The notes beneath the pieces are model-generated. The model saw only the letters and a list, made by a program, of their open reading frames with translations, was not told the origin of the DNA and made no database searches. From assembly GCF_000633355.1 (NCBI RefSeq), contig NZ_AYMQ01000006.1, positions 62,001 to 126,000 of the forward strand: a stretch of 64,000 bases of DNA, written 5' to 3'. Origin of the DNA: Serratia sp. H1w. Its GTDB lineage: Bacteria; Pseudomonadota; Gammaproteobacteria; Enterobacterales; Enterobacteriaceae. This document shows, piece by piece, positions 9,371 to 18,057 of the stretch; the first letter of the stretch is position 1, and the number at the start of each line of letters is the position of its first letter. Made by a program: the position numbers and the translations under genes.

Positions 9371-9419
9371 TAAACTGAATCACCGGCATGATTGGCGATC
9401 GTTGAAATCACAACTACCT
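9371..9419 (+). repeat. 49-bp imperfect direct repeat, right copy
   Basis: Partner of 5108-5156, about 39 of 49 identical. It lies just upstream of the RBS of the lipocalin-like gene and marks the right edge of the AT-rich cassette. Confidence 0.75.
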
Positions 9420-9448
9420 TTTAACCAGGGCTTTTAGGGAGTGATGTG

Positions 9449-9904
9449 ATGACAACGAATCAATTTATTGGCAGTTGGGCGCTGGTTTCTTCCGTATTTA
9501 AAGGGGAGGACGGTGCGCTACATCACCCTTTGGGTGAGCAAGTGTTGGGGCGGATCAACTACGAGTCTAACGGCACCATGGCGGCGCAGCTGTATAGCGC
9601 AACGCGGCCAAGGTTTGCCTCGGAGGATTTGGCGCAGGGTAGCGATCGGGAGATCCGCACCGCTTTTGTTAACATGCTTTGCTACTTTGGCCGCTACCGG
9701 ATTGATGAAGATAAACAGTGTGTCATCCATCAGGTCGAGGGTTGCTCGTTTCCCAACTGGTTGGGCAGCCAGCAGATCCGTTTCTACAACTTCACCGGCG
9801 ATACGCTGACATTGCGCACTGTACCGTTGCAGTTAGGCAACAGCGTACAGATTGGCGAGTTGGTGTGGCAGCGGCTCCAGGCCACCGAAGGAGTCACAGC
9901 ATGA
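9449..9904 (+). CDS. Lipocalin-like domain protein
   Basis: A 151-residue single-domain protein of the small lipocalin-like family with the N-terminal pattern IGSWALVSS...HPLGEQVLGRINYESNGTMAAQL. No signal peptide, so cytoplasmic. The exact ligand or reaction is unknown. ATG 9449 is chosen over GTG 9446 because TAGGGAG is 6-7 nt upstream of the ATG. The stop overlaps the start of the GST gene (ATGA), so the two are translationally coupled. A relic of a paralogue lies about 4.2 kb upstream. Confidence 0.8.
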   Translation: MTTNQFIGSWALVSSVFKGEDGALHHPLGEQVLGRINYESNGTMAAQLYSATRPRFASEDLAQGSDREIRTAFVNMLCYFGRYRIDEDKQCVIHQVEGCSFPNWLGSQQIRFYNFTGDTLTLRTVPLQLGNSVQIGELVWQRLQATEGVTA

Positions 9905-10569
9905 TTATCGTGCATCATCTGAATAACTCGCGTTCGCAGCGCATCCTGTGGTTCCTGGAGGAACTGGGTGTTCCCTATCAAGTGGTGCGTTATCAGCGTG
10001 ACAAGACCACCATGCTGGCTCCCCCCGAATTGAAAAAAATCCATCCGTTGGGGAAATCACCGATCGTGGTTGATGGCGATCTGACGTTGGCGGAATCGGG
10101 AGCCATTATCGAATACCTCCAGGAAGCCTATGACGCGCAAGGATTATTTACACCTACCGATTTTCACGCTCGCCAGGAGTATCGCTATTGGCTGCACTAT
10201 GCCGAAGGATCGTTGATGCCCTTGTTGGTGATGAAGCTGGTGTTCAGCCGTTTGGGGCATCCGCCGATCCCGTGGGTGATGCGTCCGATAGCTGGGGCGA
10301 TTGGTAAAGGCGTGCAGAGGGAATATCTGGATAAACAGATTGCGACGCACCGTGACTATCTGGAGCAACACCTGAATAAAAGCACCTGGTTTGTGGGCAA
10401 CGAATTCAGCGCTGCGGATATCCAGATGAGCTTCCCGGTGGAGGCGTTGGCCGTGCGGGGTGGGCTGGAAGGATGCCCGAAACTGCAAGACTATCTGCAG
10501 CGTATTCACGCGCGCCCTGCGTATCAGCGGGCATTGGAGCAGGGGGGGCCGTTCAACCTGCTGGGTTGA
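9901..10569 (+). CDS. Glutathione S-transferase family protein
   Basis: A 222-residue cytoplasmic GST. The N-terminal thioredoxin-fold domain has SRSQRILWFLEELGVPYQVVRYQ, followed by the GSH-binding PLGKSPIVVDGDLTLAESGAIIEYL (about residues 45-70). The C-terminal helical domain ends near EQGGPFNLLG. The Ser at SRSQ is the likely catalytic-type residue, as in bacterial theta/beta-like enzymes (family knowledge). The start at 9901 overlaps the preceding stop codon. Probably co-transcribed with the lipocalin-like gene and perhaps the VOC gene 46 nt downstream, suggesting detoxification. The substrate is unknown. Confidence 0.9.
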   Translation: MIIVHHLNNSRSQRILWFLEELGVPYQVVRYQRDKTTMLAPPELKKIHPLGKSPIVVDGDLTLAESGAIIEYLQEAYDAQGLFTPTDFHARQEYRYWLHYAEGSLMPLLVMKLVFSRLGHPPIPWVMRPIAGAIGKGVQREYLDKQIATHRDYLEQHLNKSTWFVGNEFSAADIQMSFPVEALAVRGGLEGCPKLQDYLQRIHARPAYQRALEQGGPFNLLG

Positions 10570-10615
10570 AGGCATGAACTATACTCGATAGGGTCACTTT
10601 CATAGGAGGTAGCCC

Positions 10616-11020
10616 ATGGCTACGCAAATTTTTATTAACCTGCCCGTTGGCAATTTGCCCGCTTCTATCGAGTTCTTCCGCCAACTGGGGTTTATCTTCA
10701 ATCCACAGTTTACCGATGACACCGCCGCCTGCATGGTCGTGAGTGAGAGCATTTACGTGATGTTGCTGACCCACGAGAAATTCCAACTGTTTACCCCCAA
10801 CCCCGTCAGCGATGCCAACAAAGCGACGGAGGTGCTGATTTGCCTGTCGCAGCCCAGCCGTGCCGCCGTGGATGCATTGGTGCGCAAAGCCATTGCCGCC
10901 GGTGGTAATACTTATAATCAGCCGCAGGAACACTGCAATATGTATGGTCATGGCTTCCAGGATTTGGACGGTCATATCTGGGAACTGATGTACATGGACG
11001 AGCACGCACTGCAGGCGTGA
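10616..11020 (+). CDS. VOC (glyoxalase/bleomycin-resistance) family protein
   Basis: A 134-residue protein of the vicinal oxygen chelate fold: MATQIFINLPVGNLPASIEFFRQLGF at the start and DLDGHIWELMYMDEHAL at the end, where Glu in HIWELMYMD is the usual metal-ligand position. Very strong RBS (ATAGGAGGT). The subgroup resembles enterobacterial glyoxalase-like proteins of unknown substrate. It follows the GST gene by 46 nt and ends at a GC-rich hairpin. Confidence 0.9.
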   Translation: MATQIFINLPVGNLPASIEFFRQLGFIFNPQFTDDTAACMVVSESIYVMLLTHEKFQLFTPNPVSDANKATEVLICLSQPSRAAVDALVRKAIAAGGNTYNQPQEHCNMYGHGFQDLDGHIWELMYMDEHALQA

Positions 11021-11029
11021 TAACCTTTT

Positions 11030-11049
11030 CGCCCCGTAACATCGGGGCG
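11030..11049 (+). terminator. Hairpin after the VOC gene
   Basis: CGCCCCG-TAACAT-CGGGGCG, a 7-bp stem followed by CTGTTCTCC. The U-tract is poor, so this is a likely but weak terminator. Confidence 0.5.
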
Positions 11050-11163
11050 CTGTTCTCCCCAATTTGCAACGTGATAAATCTCACAACTGCACCCATGATG
11101 CTCCCCGATGCACTTTCGCATAAAATGTCGCGATCTTTAGTTGATCCGACGGCATAGAAGGCT

Positions 11164-11269
11164 AGATAATCGTTTGCCTTAAAAACCCTGCCCAGTAACG
11201 TCTGGGGTTTTTAGGGGCAAGACCACCATAAATCACCCGCTGCATGCGATGAGAGTTAAACGTTTGCCT
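11164..11269 (+). promoter_or_regulatory. Candidate PurR boxes upstream of ghxP
   Basis: Two sites resemble the PurR operator (ACGCAAACGTTTGCGT). AGTTAAACGTTTGCCT at 11254-11269 matches 12 of 16. AGATAATCGTTTGCCT at 11164-11179 matches 11 of 16. ghxP belongs to the purine regulon in E. coli, so purine repression is expected. No gene is visible in the rest of 11050-11406. Confidence 0.55.
11179..11214 (+). terminator. Terminator-like hairpin in the ghxP leader
   Basis: AAAAACCC (11181-11188) pairs with GGGTTTTT (11205-11212) around a 16-nt loop. It lies about 190 nt before ghxP and next to a PurR-like box. It could end a leader transcript or read-through from upstream. No riboswitch fold was recognised. 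Confidence 0.5.
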
Positions 11270-11406
11270 TTTACACGGCGTCTTTTTGCCGCGTTCCTGA
11301 AGGGTAAGGAAGCGAACGTGACGGAAACGGTTTCGTAATGACCATGCATCAGTGGGATAACACGCCTTTTCATCCAGGCTGGCAATGAAAAACAGGGGAC
11401 AGCAAC

Positions 11407-12768
11407 ATGTCGAATTCTCAAGCAAATAACGCCGTAACACCCAAAGGCGGGCTTGATGCGTATTTTAAACTTACAGCACGGGGTACCAACGTGCGTCAGG
11501 AAGTGGTGGCAGGGTTAACCACCTTCCTGGCGATGGTCTACTCGGTGATCGTGGTTCCCAGCATGCTGGGTAAAGCCGGTTTCCCACCGACTGCGGTATT
11601 TGTTGCCACCTGCCTGGTTGCCGGTTTGGGTTCGTTGCTGATGGGCCTGTGGGCCAACCTGCCGATGGCGATTGGCTGTGCCATTTCACTGACCGCATTT
11701 ACCGCCTTCAGTCTGGTACTGGGTCAGCACATCAGCATTCCTGTGGCGCTGGGTGCGGTATTCCTGATGGGGATCTTGTTCACCATCATTTCGATTACCG
11801 GTATTCGCTCCTGGATCTTGCGTAATCTGCCGATGGGGGTTGCGCATGGTACCGGTATTGGTATCGGCCTGTTCCTGCTGCTGATCGCGGCTAACGGTGT
11901 CGGCCTGGTAGTGAAAAACCCGCTGGATGGTTTGCCGGTGGCGTTGGGGGCATTTACCTCATTCCCGGTGGTGATGACGTTACTCGGGCTGGCGGTGATC
12001 TTCGGCCTGGAAAAACTGCGCGTGCCTGGTGGGATCTTGCTGGTCATTATCGCCATTTCGGTTATCGGCCTGATTTTCGACCCGGCGGTGAAATACCAAG
12101 GGCTGTTTGCCATGCCTAGCCTGGCTGGGCCAGACGGTAAGTCGCTGATCTTCAGCCTGGACATCATGGGTGCTTTACAACCGGTCGTGTTGCCAAGCGT
12201 GTTGGCGTTGGTGATGACGGCGGTGTTCGACGCCACGGGCACCATCCGTGCGGTTGCCGGGCAGGCCAATCTGCTGGATAAAGATGGCCAGATCATTAAC
12301 GGTGGCAAAGCGCTGACTTCTGACTCCCTGAGCAGCATCTTCTCCGGGCTGGTTGGTGCGGCACCTGCGGCGGTGTATATCGAGTCTGCGGCGGGTACGG
12401 CGGCAGGCGGTAAAACTGGCCTGACGGCCACAGTGGTTGGGTTGTTGTTCCTGCTGATCCTGTTCCTGTCGCCGTTGTCTTATCTGGTTCCGGTGTACGC
12501 AACTGCGCCAGCACTGATGTACGTTGGCCTGCTGATGCTGAGCAACGTCACCAAGCTGGACTTCGACGACTTTGTTGACGCTATGTCCGGTTTGCTGTGC
12601 GCAGTGTTTATCGTGCTGACCTGTAACATCGTGACCGGCATCATGTTGGGCTTCAGCTCGCTGGTGATTGGCCGCGTGTTCTCTGGTGAATGGCGCAGGC
12701 TGAACATTGGCACCGTGTTGATCGCCGTGGCACTGGTTGCGTTCTATGCGGGCGGTTGGGCAATTTAA
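11407..12768 (+). CDS. ghxP: Guanine/hypoxanthine permease (NCS2, AzgA type)
   Basis: Inner-membrane proton-coupled purine permease of 453 residues with about 12-14 membrane segments. The sequence follows E. coli GhxP (YjcD) closely: [23 protein letters not shown] near the N-terminus, the [19 protein letters not shown] region (about residue 273), [17 protein letters not shown] (about 325-341) and the identical ending TFYAGGWAI-like AFYAGGWAI. Neighbour yjcE follows, as in E. coli. PurR-like boxes lie in its leader. A GGGGA ribosome-binding site precedes the ATG. Confidence 0.95.
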   Translation: MSNSQANNAVTPKGGLDAYFKLTARGTNVRQEVVAGLTTFLAMVYSVIVVPSMLGKAGFPPTAVFVATCLVAGLGSLLMGLWANLPMAIGCAISLTAFTAFSLVLGQHISIPVALGAVFLMGILFTIISITGIRSWILRNLPMGVAHGTGIGIGLFLLLIAANGVGLVVKNPLDGLPVALGAFTSFPVVMTLLGLAVIFGLEKLRVPGGILLVIIAISVIGLIFDPAVKYQGLFAMPSLAGPDGKSLIFSLDIMGALQPVVLPSVLALVMTAVFDATGTIRAVAGQANLLDKDGQIINGGKALTSDSLSSIFSGLVGAAPAAVYIESAAGTAAGGKTGLTATVVGLLFLLILFLSPLSYLVPVYATAPALMYVGLLMLSNVTKLDFDDFVDAMSGLLCAVFIVLTCNIVTGIMLGFSSLVIGRVFSGEWRRLNIGTVLIAVALVAFYAGGWAI

Positions 12769-12777
12769 GCCGCTCTG

Positions 12778-12804
12778 CAACGGGGCCATCCTCTGGCCCC
12801 GTTG
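12778..12804 (+). terminator. Hairpin after ghxP
   Basis: An 11-bp stem CAACGGGGCCA / TGGCCCCGTTG with loop TCCTC follows the stop codon. The downstream T-content is modest. Confidence 0.65.
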
Positions 12805-12953
12805 TGCATTTCCTTCAGACTATTCTCCTTATTTTCTGTGATGTGTTTTGAAAGGCACAACAAGCTTTATCCGTAGCAAAAAAAGTGATCTACTATCCAG
12901 ATACTTGTTGCCAGCGAGCTTTGGTGATCTGAACTTAAGAGTCTAAGGAAAGC

Positions 12954-14603
12954 ATGGAAATCTTTTTTACAATCCTCATTTTGATCCTGGTGGTCTCCCT
13001 GTCTGGGGTGGTAACGCGCATGTTGCCGTTCCAGATCCCGCTACCGTTAATGCAGATAGCCATTGGGGCCCTGTTAGCTTGGCCGAATTTCGGGCTGCAC
13101 GTTGATTTTGACCCTGAGCTGTTTTTAGTGCTGTTCATTCCGCCATTGCTGTTTGCTGACGGTTGGAAAACACCGACGCGCGAATTCCTGCACCACGGGC
13201 GTGAAATCCTGGGGCTGGCATTGGTGCTGGTGTTGATCACCGTTGTCGGCGTCGGGTATCTCATTTACATGATGGTGCCGGGTATTCCGTTGGTTGCGGC
13301 GTTTGCGCTGGCGGCGGTGTTGTCGCCAACGGATGCGGTGGCACTGGGTGGTATTGTCGGCAAAGGGCGCATCCCCAGAAGCATTATGGGCGTGCTGGAA
13401 GGGGAGGCGTTGATGAATGACGCTTCTGGCCTGGTATCGTTGAAGTTTGCCATCGCGGTGGCGATGGGCACCATGGTGTTCACTGTCGGCGGTGCTTCCA
13501 TGGAGTTCCTGAAGGTGGCGATCGGTGGCCTGCTGGCCGGTGTGGCCGTGACTTGGACATACAGTAAATCGCTGCGCGTGATGAGCCGTTGGAGCGGGGA
13601 CGATCCGGCCACGCAGATTGTGTTGCTGCTGCTGTTACCTTTTGCTTCCTACCTGATTGCCGAACATATCGGCGTGTCTGGCATCCTGGCTGCCGTTGCG
13701 GCGGGGATGACCATCAGCCAGTCTGGGGTGATCCGCAACGCCCCACTGGCCATGCGTCTACGTGCCAACAGCGTCTGGGCGATGCTGGAGTTTGTGTTCA
13801 ACGGCATGGTGTTCATCCTGTTGGGGCTGCAACTGCCGGGTATCCTGGAAACCTCGATTGTGCAGGCGGAACTGGATCCGACGATCGAGACCTGGTATCT
13901 GTTCACCGACGTGGCGATCATCTACGGTGCGCTGCTGGTGCTGCGTTTCAGTTGGCTATGGCTGATGAAAAAGGCCAGCAATCGCTTTATGAAAAAACGC
14001 CCACTGCAGTTTGGCGAATACAGCACGCGTGAGCTTTGGGTCGCTTCTTTCGCTGGCGTGCGTGGGGCGATTACGCTGGCCGGTGTGCTCTCCATCCCGC
14101 TGTTACTTAGCGACGGCACCGCCTTCCCGGCGCGTTATCAACTGGTGTTTATCGCCACCGGGGTGATCTTGCTGTCGTTGATCGTCGGCGTACTGGCCTT
14201 GCCGTTATTGCTACGGGGTGTACACGTGGCGGACAAGAGCGTCAGCAAGACCGAAGAGCGCATGGCGATTGCCATGGCTGCCGAAGTAGCGATCGAAAGC
14301 ATCAACAAGATGGAAGAACGGCTGGTGGCAGACACCGAGGAAAACTTCGATCCGCAGGTGCTGAAAGAGGTGAGTTCCCGGGTGATCGGTATGCTGCGGC
14401 GGCGCATTGCCAGCAAAGATGATATCGAAAACGCCTTGGCGCTGGAAAACCTTGAGCGGCGTTTCCGGTTGACCGCGTTGCGGGCGGAACGTGGTGAGCT
14501 TTATCATCTGCGCGCCACGCAGAAAATCAGCAACGAGACGCTGCAAAAACTGCTGCACGATCTCGACCTGCTGGAAGCCTTGCTGGTTGAACGAGAAGGC
14601 TAA
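12954..14603 (+). CDS. yjcE: CPA1-family Na+/H+ antiporter YjcE
   Basis: A 549-residue cation/proton antiporter, the same length as E. coli YjcE. It has a 12-13-segment membrane domain with the antiporter motifs FIPPLLFADGWKT, SPTDAVALGGIVGKG (about residues 125-139), GEALMNDASGLVSL and FAGVRGAITLAGVLS. A cytoplasmic charged C-terminal tail follows (about residues 430-549). The ghxP-yjcE order is conserved with E. coli. TAAGGA precedes the ATG. The ion specificity is inferred from the family. Confidence 0.93.
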   Translation: MEIFFTILILILVVSLSGVVTRMLPFQIPLPLMQIAIGALLAWPNFGLHVDFDPELFLVLFIPPLLFADGWKTPTREFLHHGREILGLALVLVLITVVGVGYLIYMMVPGIPLVAAFALAAVLSPTDAVALGGIVGKGRIPRSIMGVLEGEALMNDASGLVSLKFAIAVAMGTMVFTVGGASMEFLKVAIGGLLAGVAVTWTYSKSLRVMSRWSGDDPATQIVLLLLLPFASYLIAEHIGVSGILAAVAAGMTISQSGVIRNAPLAMRLRANSVWAMLEFVFNGMVFILLGLQLPGILETSIVQAELDPTIETWYLFTDVAIIYGALLVLRFSWLWLMKKASNRFMKKRPLQFGEYSTRELWVASFAGVRGAITLAGVLSIPLLLSDGTAFPARYQLVFIATGVILLSLIVGVLALPLLLRGVHVADKSVSKTEERMAIAMAAEVAIESINKMEERLVADTEENFDPQVLKEVSSRVIGMLRRRIASKDDIENALALENLERRFRLTALRAERGELYHLRATQKISNETLQKLLHDLDLLEALLVEREG

Positions 14604-14613
14604 CCCTCTGCTT

Positions 14614-14639
14614 AAGGGCCGCTGAGCGGCCCTTTTCTT
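14614..14639 (+). terminator. Intrinsic terminator after yjcE
   Basis: AAGGGCCGC-TGA-GCGGCCCTT followed by TTCTTATTCT, between convergent yjcE and the SulP gene. Confidence 0.85.
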
Positions 14640-14642
14640 ATT

Positions 14643-16346
14643 CTACGAGGCTTCGGCCTTGCTCTCTTTACTCTGAATCAGCTTCAACGCCAGATACAGG
14701 TCAGGCACCAGGATCAGGCCACGATCTTTACCACTGGCGCGATCCACGCGAAACCAGCGTGTCAGTTCAGTACGTCGGCCTGCCAGCACCAGGCTTATCC
14801 CTCGCTGTTGCAGATCCCGCTTTAATTCTTCGATAGCTGCGAGAACGCTGATATCCGCGTGGGTAAAGCTGGCCACCGCATCAATGACGACCCAACGCGG
14901 CTGTAAGGACGAACCATCCACCAGGCTGGTGATCCGCCGCTTAAAATAGGCCACGTTAAAGTAGGTCAACGGCGAATTGAAGCGGTACATAATCACGCCA
15001 TCGACCGGTTTTATCTCGTTGCTCTTACCCATCGAATGGATCATCCCGTCGGCGTTGACGCCGAGGAGTTGTTCAGTCGGTCGGAAAACCGTCTGTAGAA
15101 ACTGCAACAGACCCAGCAGTACCGCCAGCCCGATGCCGGGAATGATCCCCACCAGCAGCACGCTCAAGAAGGTAAACAGCGCCAGATAGAACGCGGAACG
15201 ATTGCGCTTGCGCAGCCGGAAAATGCTGCGCATATCCAGCAGCGACCAAGAGGCGTAAATCAGCACCACGCCGAGAACCGCGATGGGAATAAACTGCAAA
15301 GGCTCGCTAAAAAACGCGACTACGACCGCGATCGCCAGCGCGGCAATGATCGAAACCAACTGGCTCTTGCCCCCGTTGGCATCATTCACCGCGGTACGGG
15401 AGTTGGCGCCGCTGATGGCAAATCCCTGCGAAAGCCCGGAGACGATATTCACCAATCCCAGGGCGCGAAACTCGCTGTCGGCATCCACCTCGTAGCCATT
15501 TTTGGCTGCAAAGCTGCGGGTGGTCAGCATCATACTGACGAAGCTGACGACGGCCAGGTTGAGCGCCGGGATCACCAGATCGCGCAGTAGCCCCGGTTTA
15601 AAATTCGGCCATGTCACCATCGGCAAACTGCCGCCGGTATAGCCGCCGACCGTCGCGATACCAAAATGCGGTAAATTCGCCGCCCAGGTCAACGCCGTCG
15701 TCAACACCACGGCGAATAGCGGTGCGGGCCAGTTAGGCCGGGCGTAGTGGACGCCGAGCAGTATCAGCAACGTCAGCAGCGAGATAGCCATCGTCGGCCA
15801 GTGGCTGTTGAGTAAATTGGTCGGCAGCGCGTAAATGCGCTCAATCAATTCGCTGGAGGGCGAGGCATAGCCAAACACTTTACTGATCTGGTTGACGATA
15901 ATCGTCAGCGCCACGCCGTTAAGCAAGCCATTCAGGATGGGGCGTGACAGCAGGTCCGCAATCGCCCCCAGTTTGAAACGGCTGGCGATCAGGCACCAGG
16001 TTCCCATCATCAGCGTCATCACGATGGTCAATTGCCAATGCAACTCGGTATGGCCAGCAGCTAACGGTGTGACCACGGCGGCGATCACCGCGCAGGTTGC
16101 CGCATCGGGCCCGACGATCAGCTGACGTGATGAGCCAAAAATGGCGTAGGCGATCATCGGTAGAATGCAGGAGTAGAGCCCGACAATGGCACTCACGCCC
16201 GCCAACTCGGCGTAGGCAATCGCCACCGGTAATGCCACTGCTGCCACCGAGAGGCCTGCACGGATATCAGGTTTTAACCAACTGCGCTCGTAAGCGAGCA
16301 GGTTCATCAGGCCTGGAGCGATATTCTGGAGGGATTTTCGCGGCAT
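14643..16346 (-). CDS. SulP-family anion transporter with STAS domain
   Basis: A 567-residue inner-membrane anion carrier (sulfate, bicarbonate or dicarboxylate class). The transmembrane region carries the SulP signature near residues 60-100 (AYAELAGVSAIVGLYSCILP and FGSSRQLIVGPDAATCAVIAA) and GANSRTAVNDANGGKSQLVS (about 314). A C-terminal cytoplasmic STAS domain follows (about 440-560), with VVIDAVASFTHADISVLAAIEEL. The anion cannot be told from sequence. GGAAAAAG precedes the ATG. No obvious operon partner. Confidence 0.92.
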   Translation of the reverse strand: MPRKSLQNIAPGLMNLLAYERSWLKPDIRAGLSVAAVALPVAIAYAELAGVSAIVGLYSCILPMIAYAIFGSSRQLIVGPDAATCAVIAAVVTPLAAGHTELHWQLTIVMTLMMGTWCLIASRFKLGAIADLLSRPILNGLLNGVALTIIVNQISKVFGYASPSSELIERIYALPTNLLNSHWPTMAISLLTLLILLGVHYARPNWPAPLFAVVLTTALTWAANLPHFGIATVGGYTGGSLPMVTWPNFKPGLLRDLVIPALNLAVVSFVSMMLTTRSFAAKNGYEVDADSEFRALGLVNIVSGLSQGFAISGANSRTAVNDANGGKSQLVSIIAALAIAVVVAFFSEPLQFIPIAVLGVVLIYASWSLLDMRSIFRLRKRNRSAFYLALFTFLSVLLVGIIPGIGLAVLLGLLQFLQTVFRPTEQLLGVNADGMIHSMGKSNEIKPVDGVIMYRFNSPLTYFNVAYFKRRITSLVDGSSLQPRWVVIDAVASFTHADISVLAAIEELKRDLQQRGISLVLAGRRTELTRWFRVDRASGKDRGLILVPDLYLALKLIQSKESKAEAS

Positions 16347-16484
16347 CTTTTTCCATCCGGCTTAGTCATGGGCGTGCTGTCTCTTTCGTTAGCCGGAAGA
16401 GTAGATCAGCGATTTTTGTTATTTTTAGGGAGTATTAGCCGAAGTATAGCAGGCGATTGTGACTTGAATTTGGTGGCCGAAGAA

Positions 16485-16618
16485 TGGGGGAAGGGAGTGA
16501 AAGTGCTACAGTTTAATTCCAGTACCTGGCTGTGGCTCAGGACTAGCTTCCTCTCCCTGTAACGAGTATTAAGGACATCCTCGGTTTATATTTCGGGAGA
16601 GGGTTGGGGGTGAGGGGC
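16485..16618 (-). repeat. Palindromic intergenic repeat R1 (degenerate copy)
   Basis: It ends in GGGAGAGGGTTGGGGGTGAGGGG, 3 nt from the stop codon of the LysR gene. Its interior (GTGCTACAG..., ACCTGGCTGTGGCTC..., CCTCTCCCT) aligns with the interior of copy R2 at 29720-29875. The left terminal arm has decayed. It occupies most of the 16347-16621 gap, where no gene is seen. Confidence 0.75.
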
Positions 16619-16621
16619 TGG

Positions 16622-17500
16622 CTACGGCCAATACTCGCGGCAGCAGGCAATCCAGGCCTGCGCACTGTGGGAAAGATAGTTACCCTGACGCCAGATCAGC
16701 CCGACTTGCCATTCCATTCGTGGTTCTAACGGTAGCCAAAGCAGGCTTTCTTTATCCAACCATTGGCAGACCGGCTCTGGCAAAGTGGCAATGCCGACTC
16801 CGGCCTGCACCATCGCCGCCAGGAAATCCCATTGGCCGCTGCGTACGGCAATCTTGGGTTCGCAACCCGCCTGCTGAAAGGCTGCCATCAGCATTTTATA
16901 TAGCGTGAAATCCTCGTTATAAATCAGGATTGGCCATTCGGCCAGCTCACTGATGGCGATACTGGTGCGATTGAGCCAATGTGCCGTTTTTGGCATTACC
17001 ACGCACATCGGATGGCTTAACAAGGGTAAGAAGGTTAACGGCTGGTCAGAGACGGCGGGCAGTATCGTCATCGCCAGATCCAGCTCCCCGGTTAATACCG
17101 CCTGCTCAACCGACTGGCCGCCCAGCTCGGAAATCCTCAACTCGATCCCTGGATAGGTCTGACGGAACTGGCGGATCAAACCGGCGATTTGCCTGCCGAC
17201 CATCGGTGGAATACCCAGCCGCAGCACACCCTTTTTCACCGAGCTGATATCTTCCAGTTCAGCCTCCAACTGACGGAACTCATCGAGAATGGCCAGGCCG
17301 CGTTGATAGACCGCCTGCCCACTATCAGTGAGGTGTAGCTTGCGCCCTTCTCGTACCAGCAGCGTACACTCCAGCTCGTCTTCCAGATGGCGTAGCATCT
17401 TGCTGATGGTGGGTTGGGTGACAAACAGCTTCTCGGCCGCGCGGGTGAAGCTTTGCTGGCGAACCACTTCCACAAAGTAACGCAGGGTGCGGACATCCAC
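16622..17500 (-). CDS. LysR-family regulator (probable regulator of cidAB)
   Basis: A 292-residue LysR-type regulator. The N-terminal HTH contains QQSFTRAAEKLFVTQPTISKMLRHLE (about residues 15-40), and the effector domain starts near residue 90 (VLRLGIPPMVGRQ). It is transcribed divergently from cidA-cidB with a 134-bp gap, the classic LysR arrangement and that of CidR-type regulators, so control of the cid genes is inferred. Its stop codon is 3 nt from repeat R1. Confidence 0.9.
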   Translation of the reverse strand: MDVRTLRYFVEVVRQQSFTRAAEKLFVTQPTISKMLRHLEDELECTLLVREGRKLHLTDSGQAVYQRGLAILDEFRQLEAELEDISSVKKGVLRLGIPPMVGRQIAGLIRQFRQTYPGIELRISELGGQSVEQAVLTGELDLAMTILPAVSDQPLTFLPLLSHPMCVVMPKTAHWLNRTSIAISELAEWPILIYNEDFTLYKMLMAAFQQAGCEPKIAVRSGQWDFLAAMVQAGVGIATLPEPVCQWLDKESLLWLPLEPRMEWQVGLIWRQGNYLSHSAQAWIACCREYWP

Positions 17501-17634
17501 GTTGGACTCTCCTGATGGCGATACCGCCGGGAAAGTATTCCCTCACGGCATGATGTTGATGATTTTAATTCATTTCAGGCAGGGTTTCCCGGCTGCGTAT
17601 ACTGTAAGCCGTGATTATTTCCGAGGTTCCTTCC

Positions 17635-18057
17635 ATGTCTCTGGCGTTACGCCGTTCCGCGCCTGCTGTTCTGACCCGCCTACAGGTGCCGATCCAGGTG
17701 GTGCTATATGCCCTGTTATTCCTGCTTGCCGATCGGCTGGTACAACAATTTCATCTACCGTTACCCGCGAACATCGTGGGTATGTTGCTGCTGTTGGCGC
17801 TAATCCTGTTGCGTATTTTGCCGCTTAACTGGGTGAAAGCCGGCTCACGCTGGTTGCTGGCTGAAATGCTGCTGTTTTTTGTGCCAGCGGTGGTGGCGGT
17901 GGTGAACTATGCCCAGTTGTTGATGGTGGAAGGCTGGAAGATTTTTCTGGTGATTGCCATCAGTACCATGTTGACGCTGGGCGTGACAGGGCTGGTGGTA
18001 GACCGGGTTTATCGCTTTGAGATCTGGCTGCAACGGCGGAAAACCCATCATGAATGA
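17635..18057 (+). CDS. cidA: CidA/LrgA-family membrane protein
   Basis: A 140-residue inner-membrane protein with four predicted helices, of the holin-like CidA/LrgA family involved in murein hydrolase export, pyruvate handling or programmed lysis in other bacteria. Hallmarks are LQVPIQVVLYALLFLLADRL, LPLPANIVGMLLLLALI and LLFFVPAVVAVVNY. ATG 17635 is preferred over an upstream GTG (17611) because GAGG lies 8 nt ahead of it. It overlaps the next gene by 8 nt. Confidence 0.88.
   Translation: MSLALRRSAPAVLTRLQVPIQVVLYALLFLLADRLVQQFHLPLPANIVGMLLLLALILLRILPLNWVKAGSRWLLAEMLLFFVPAVVAVVNYAQLLMVEGWKIFLVIAISTMLTLGVTGLVVDRVYRFEIWLQRRKTHHE

Noticed and set aside
11041-11406. Purine riboswitch ahead of ghxP
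   Set aside because: The conserved purine-aptamer loops and core were not found. The visible signals are PurR-like boxes and a simple hairpin.
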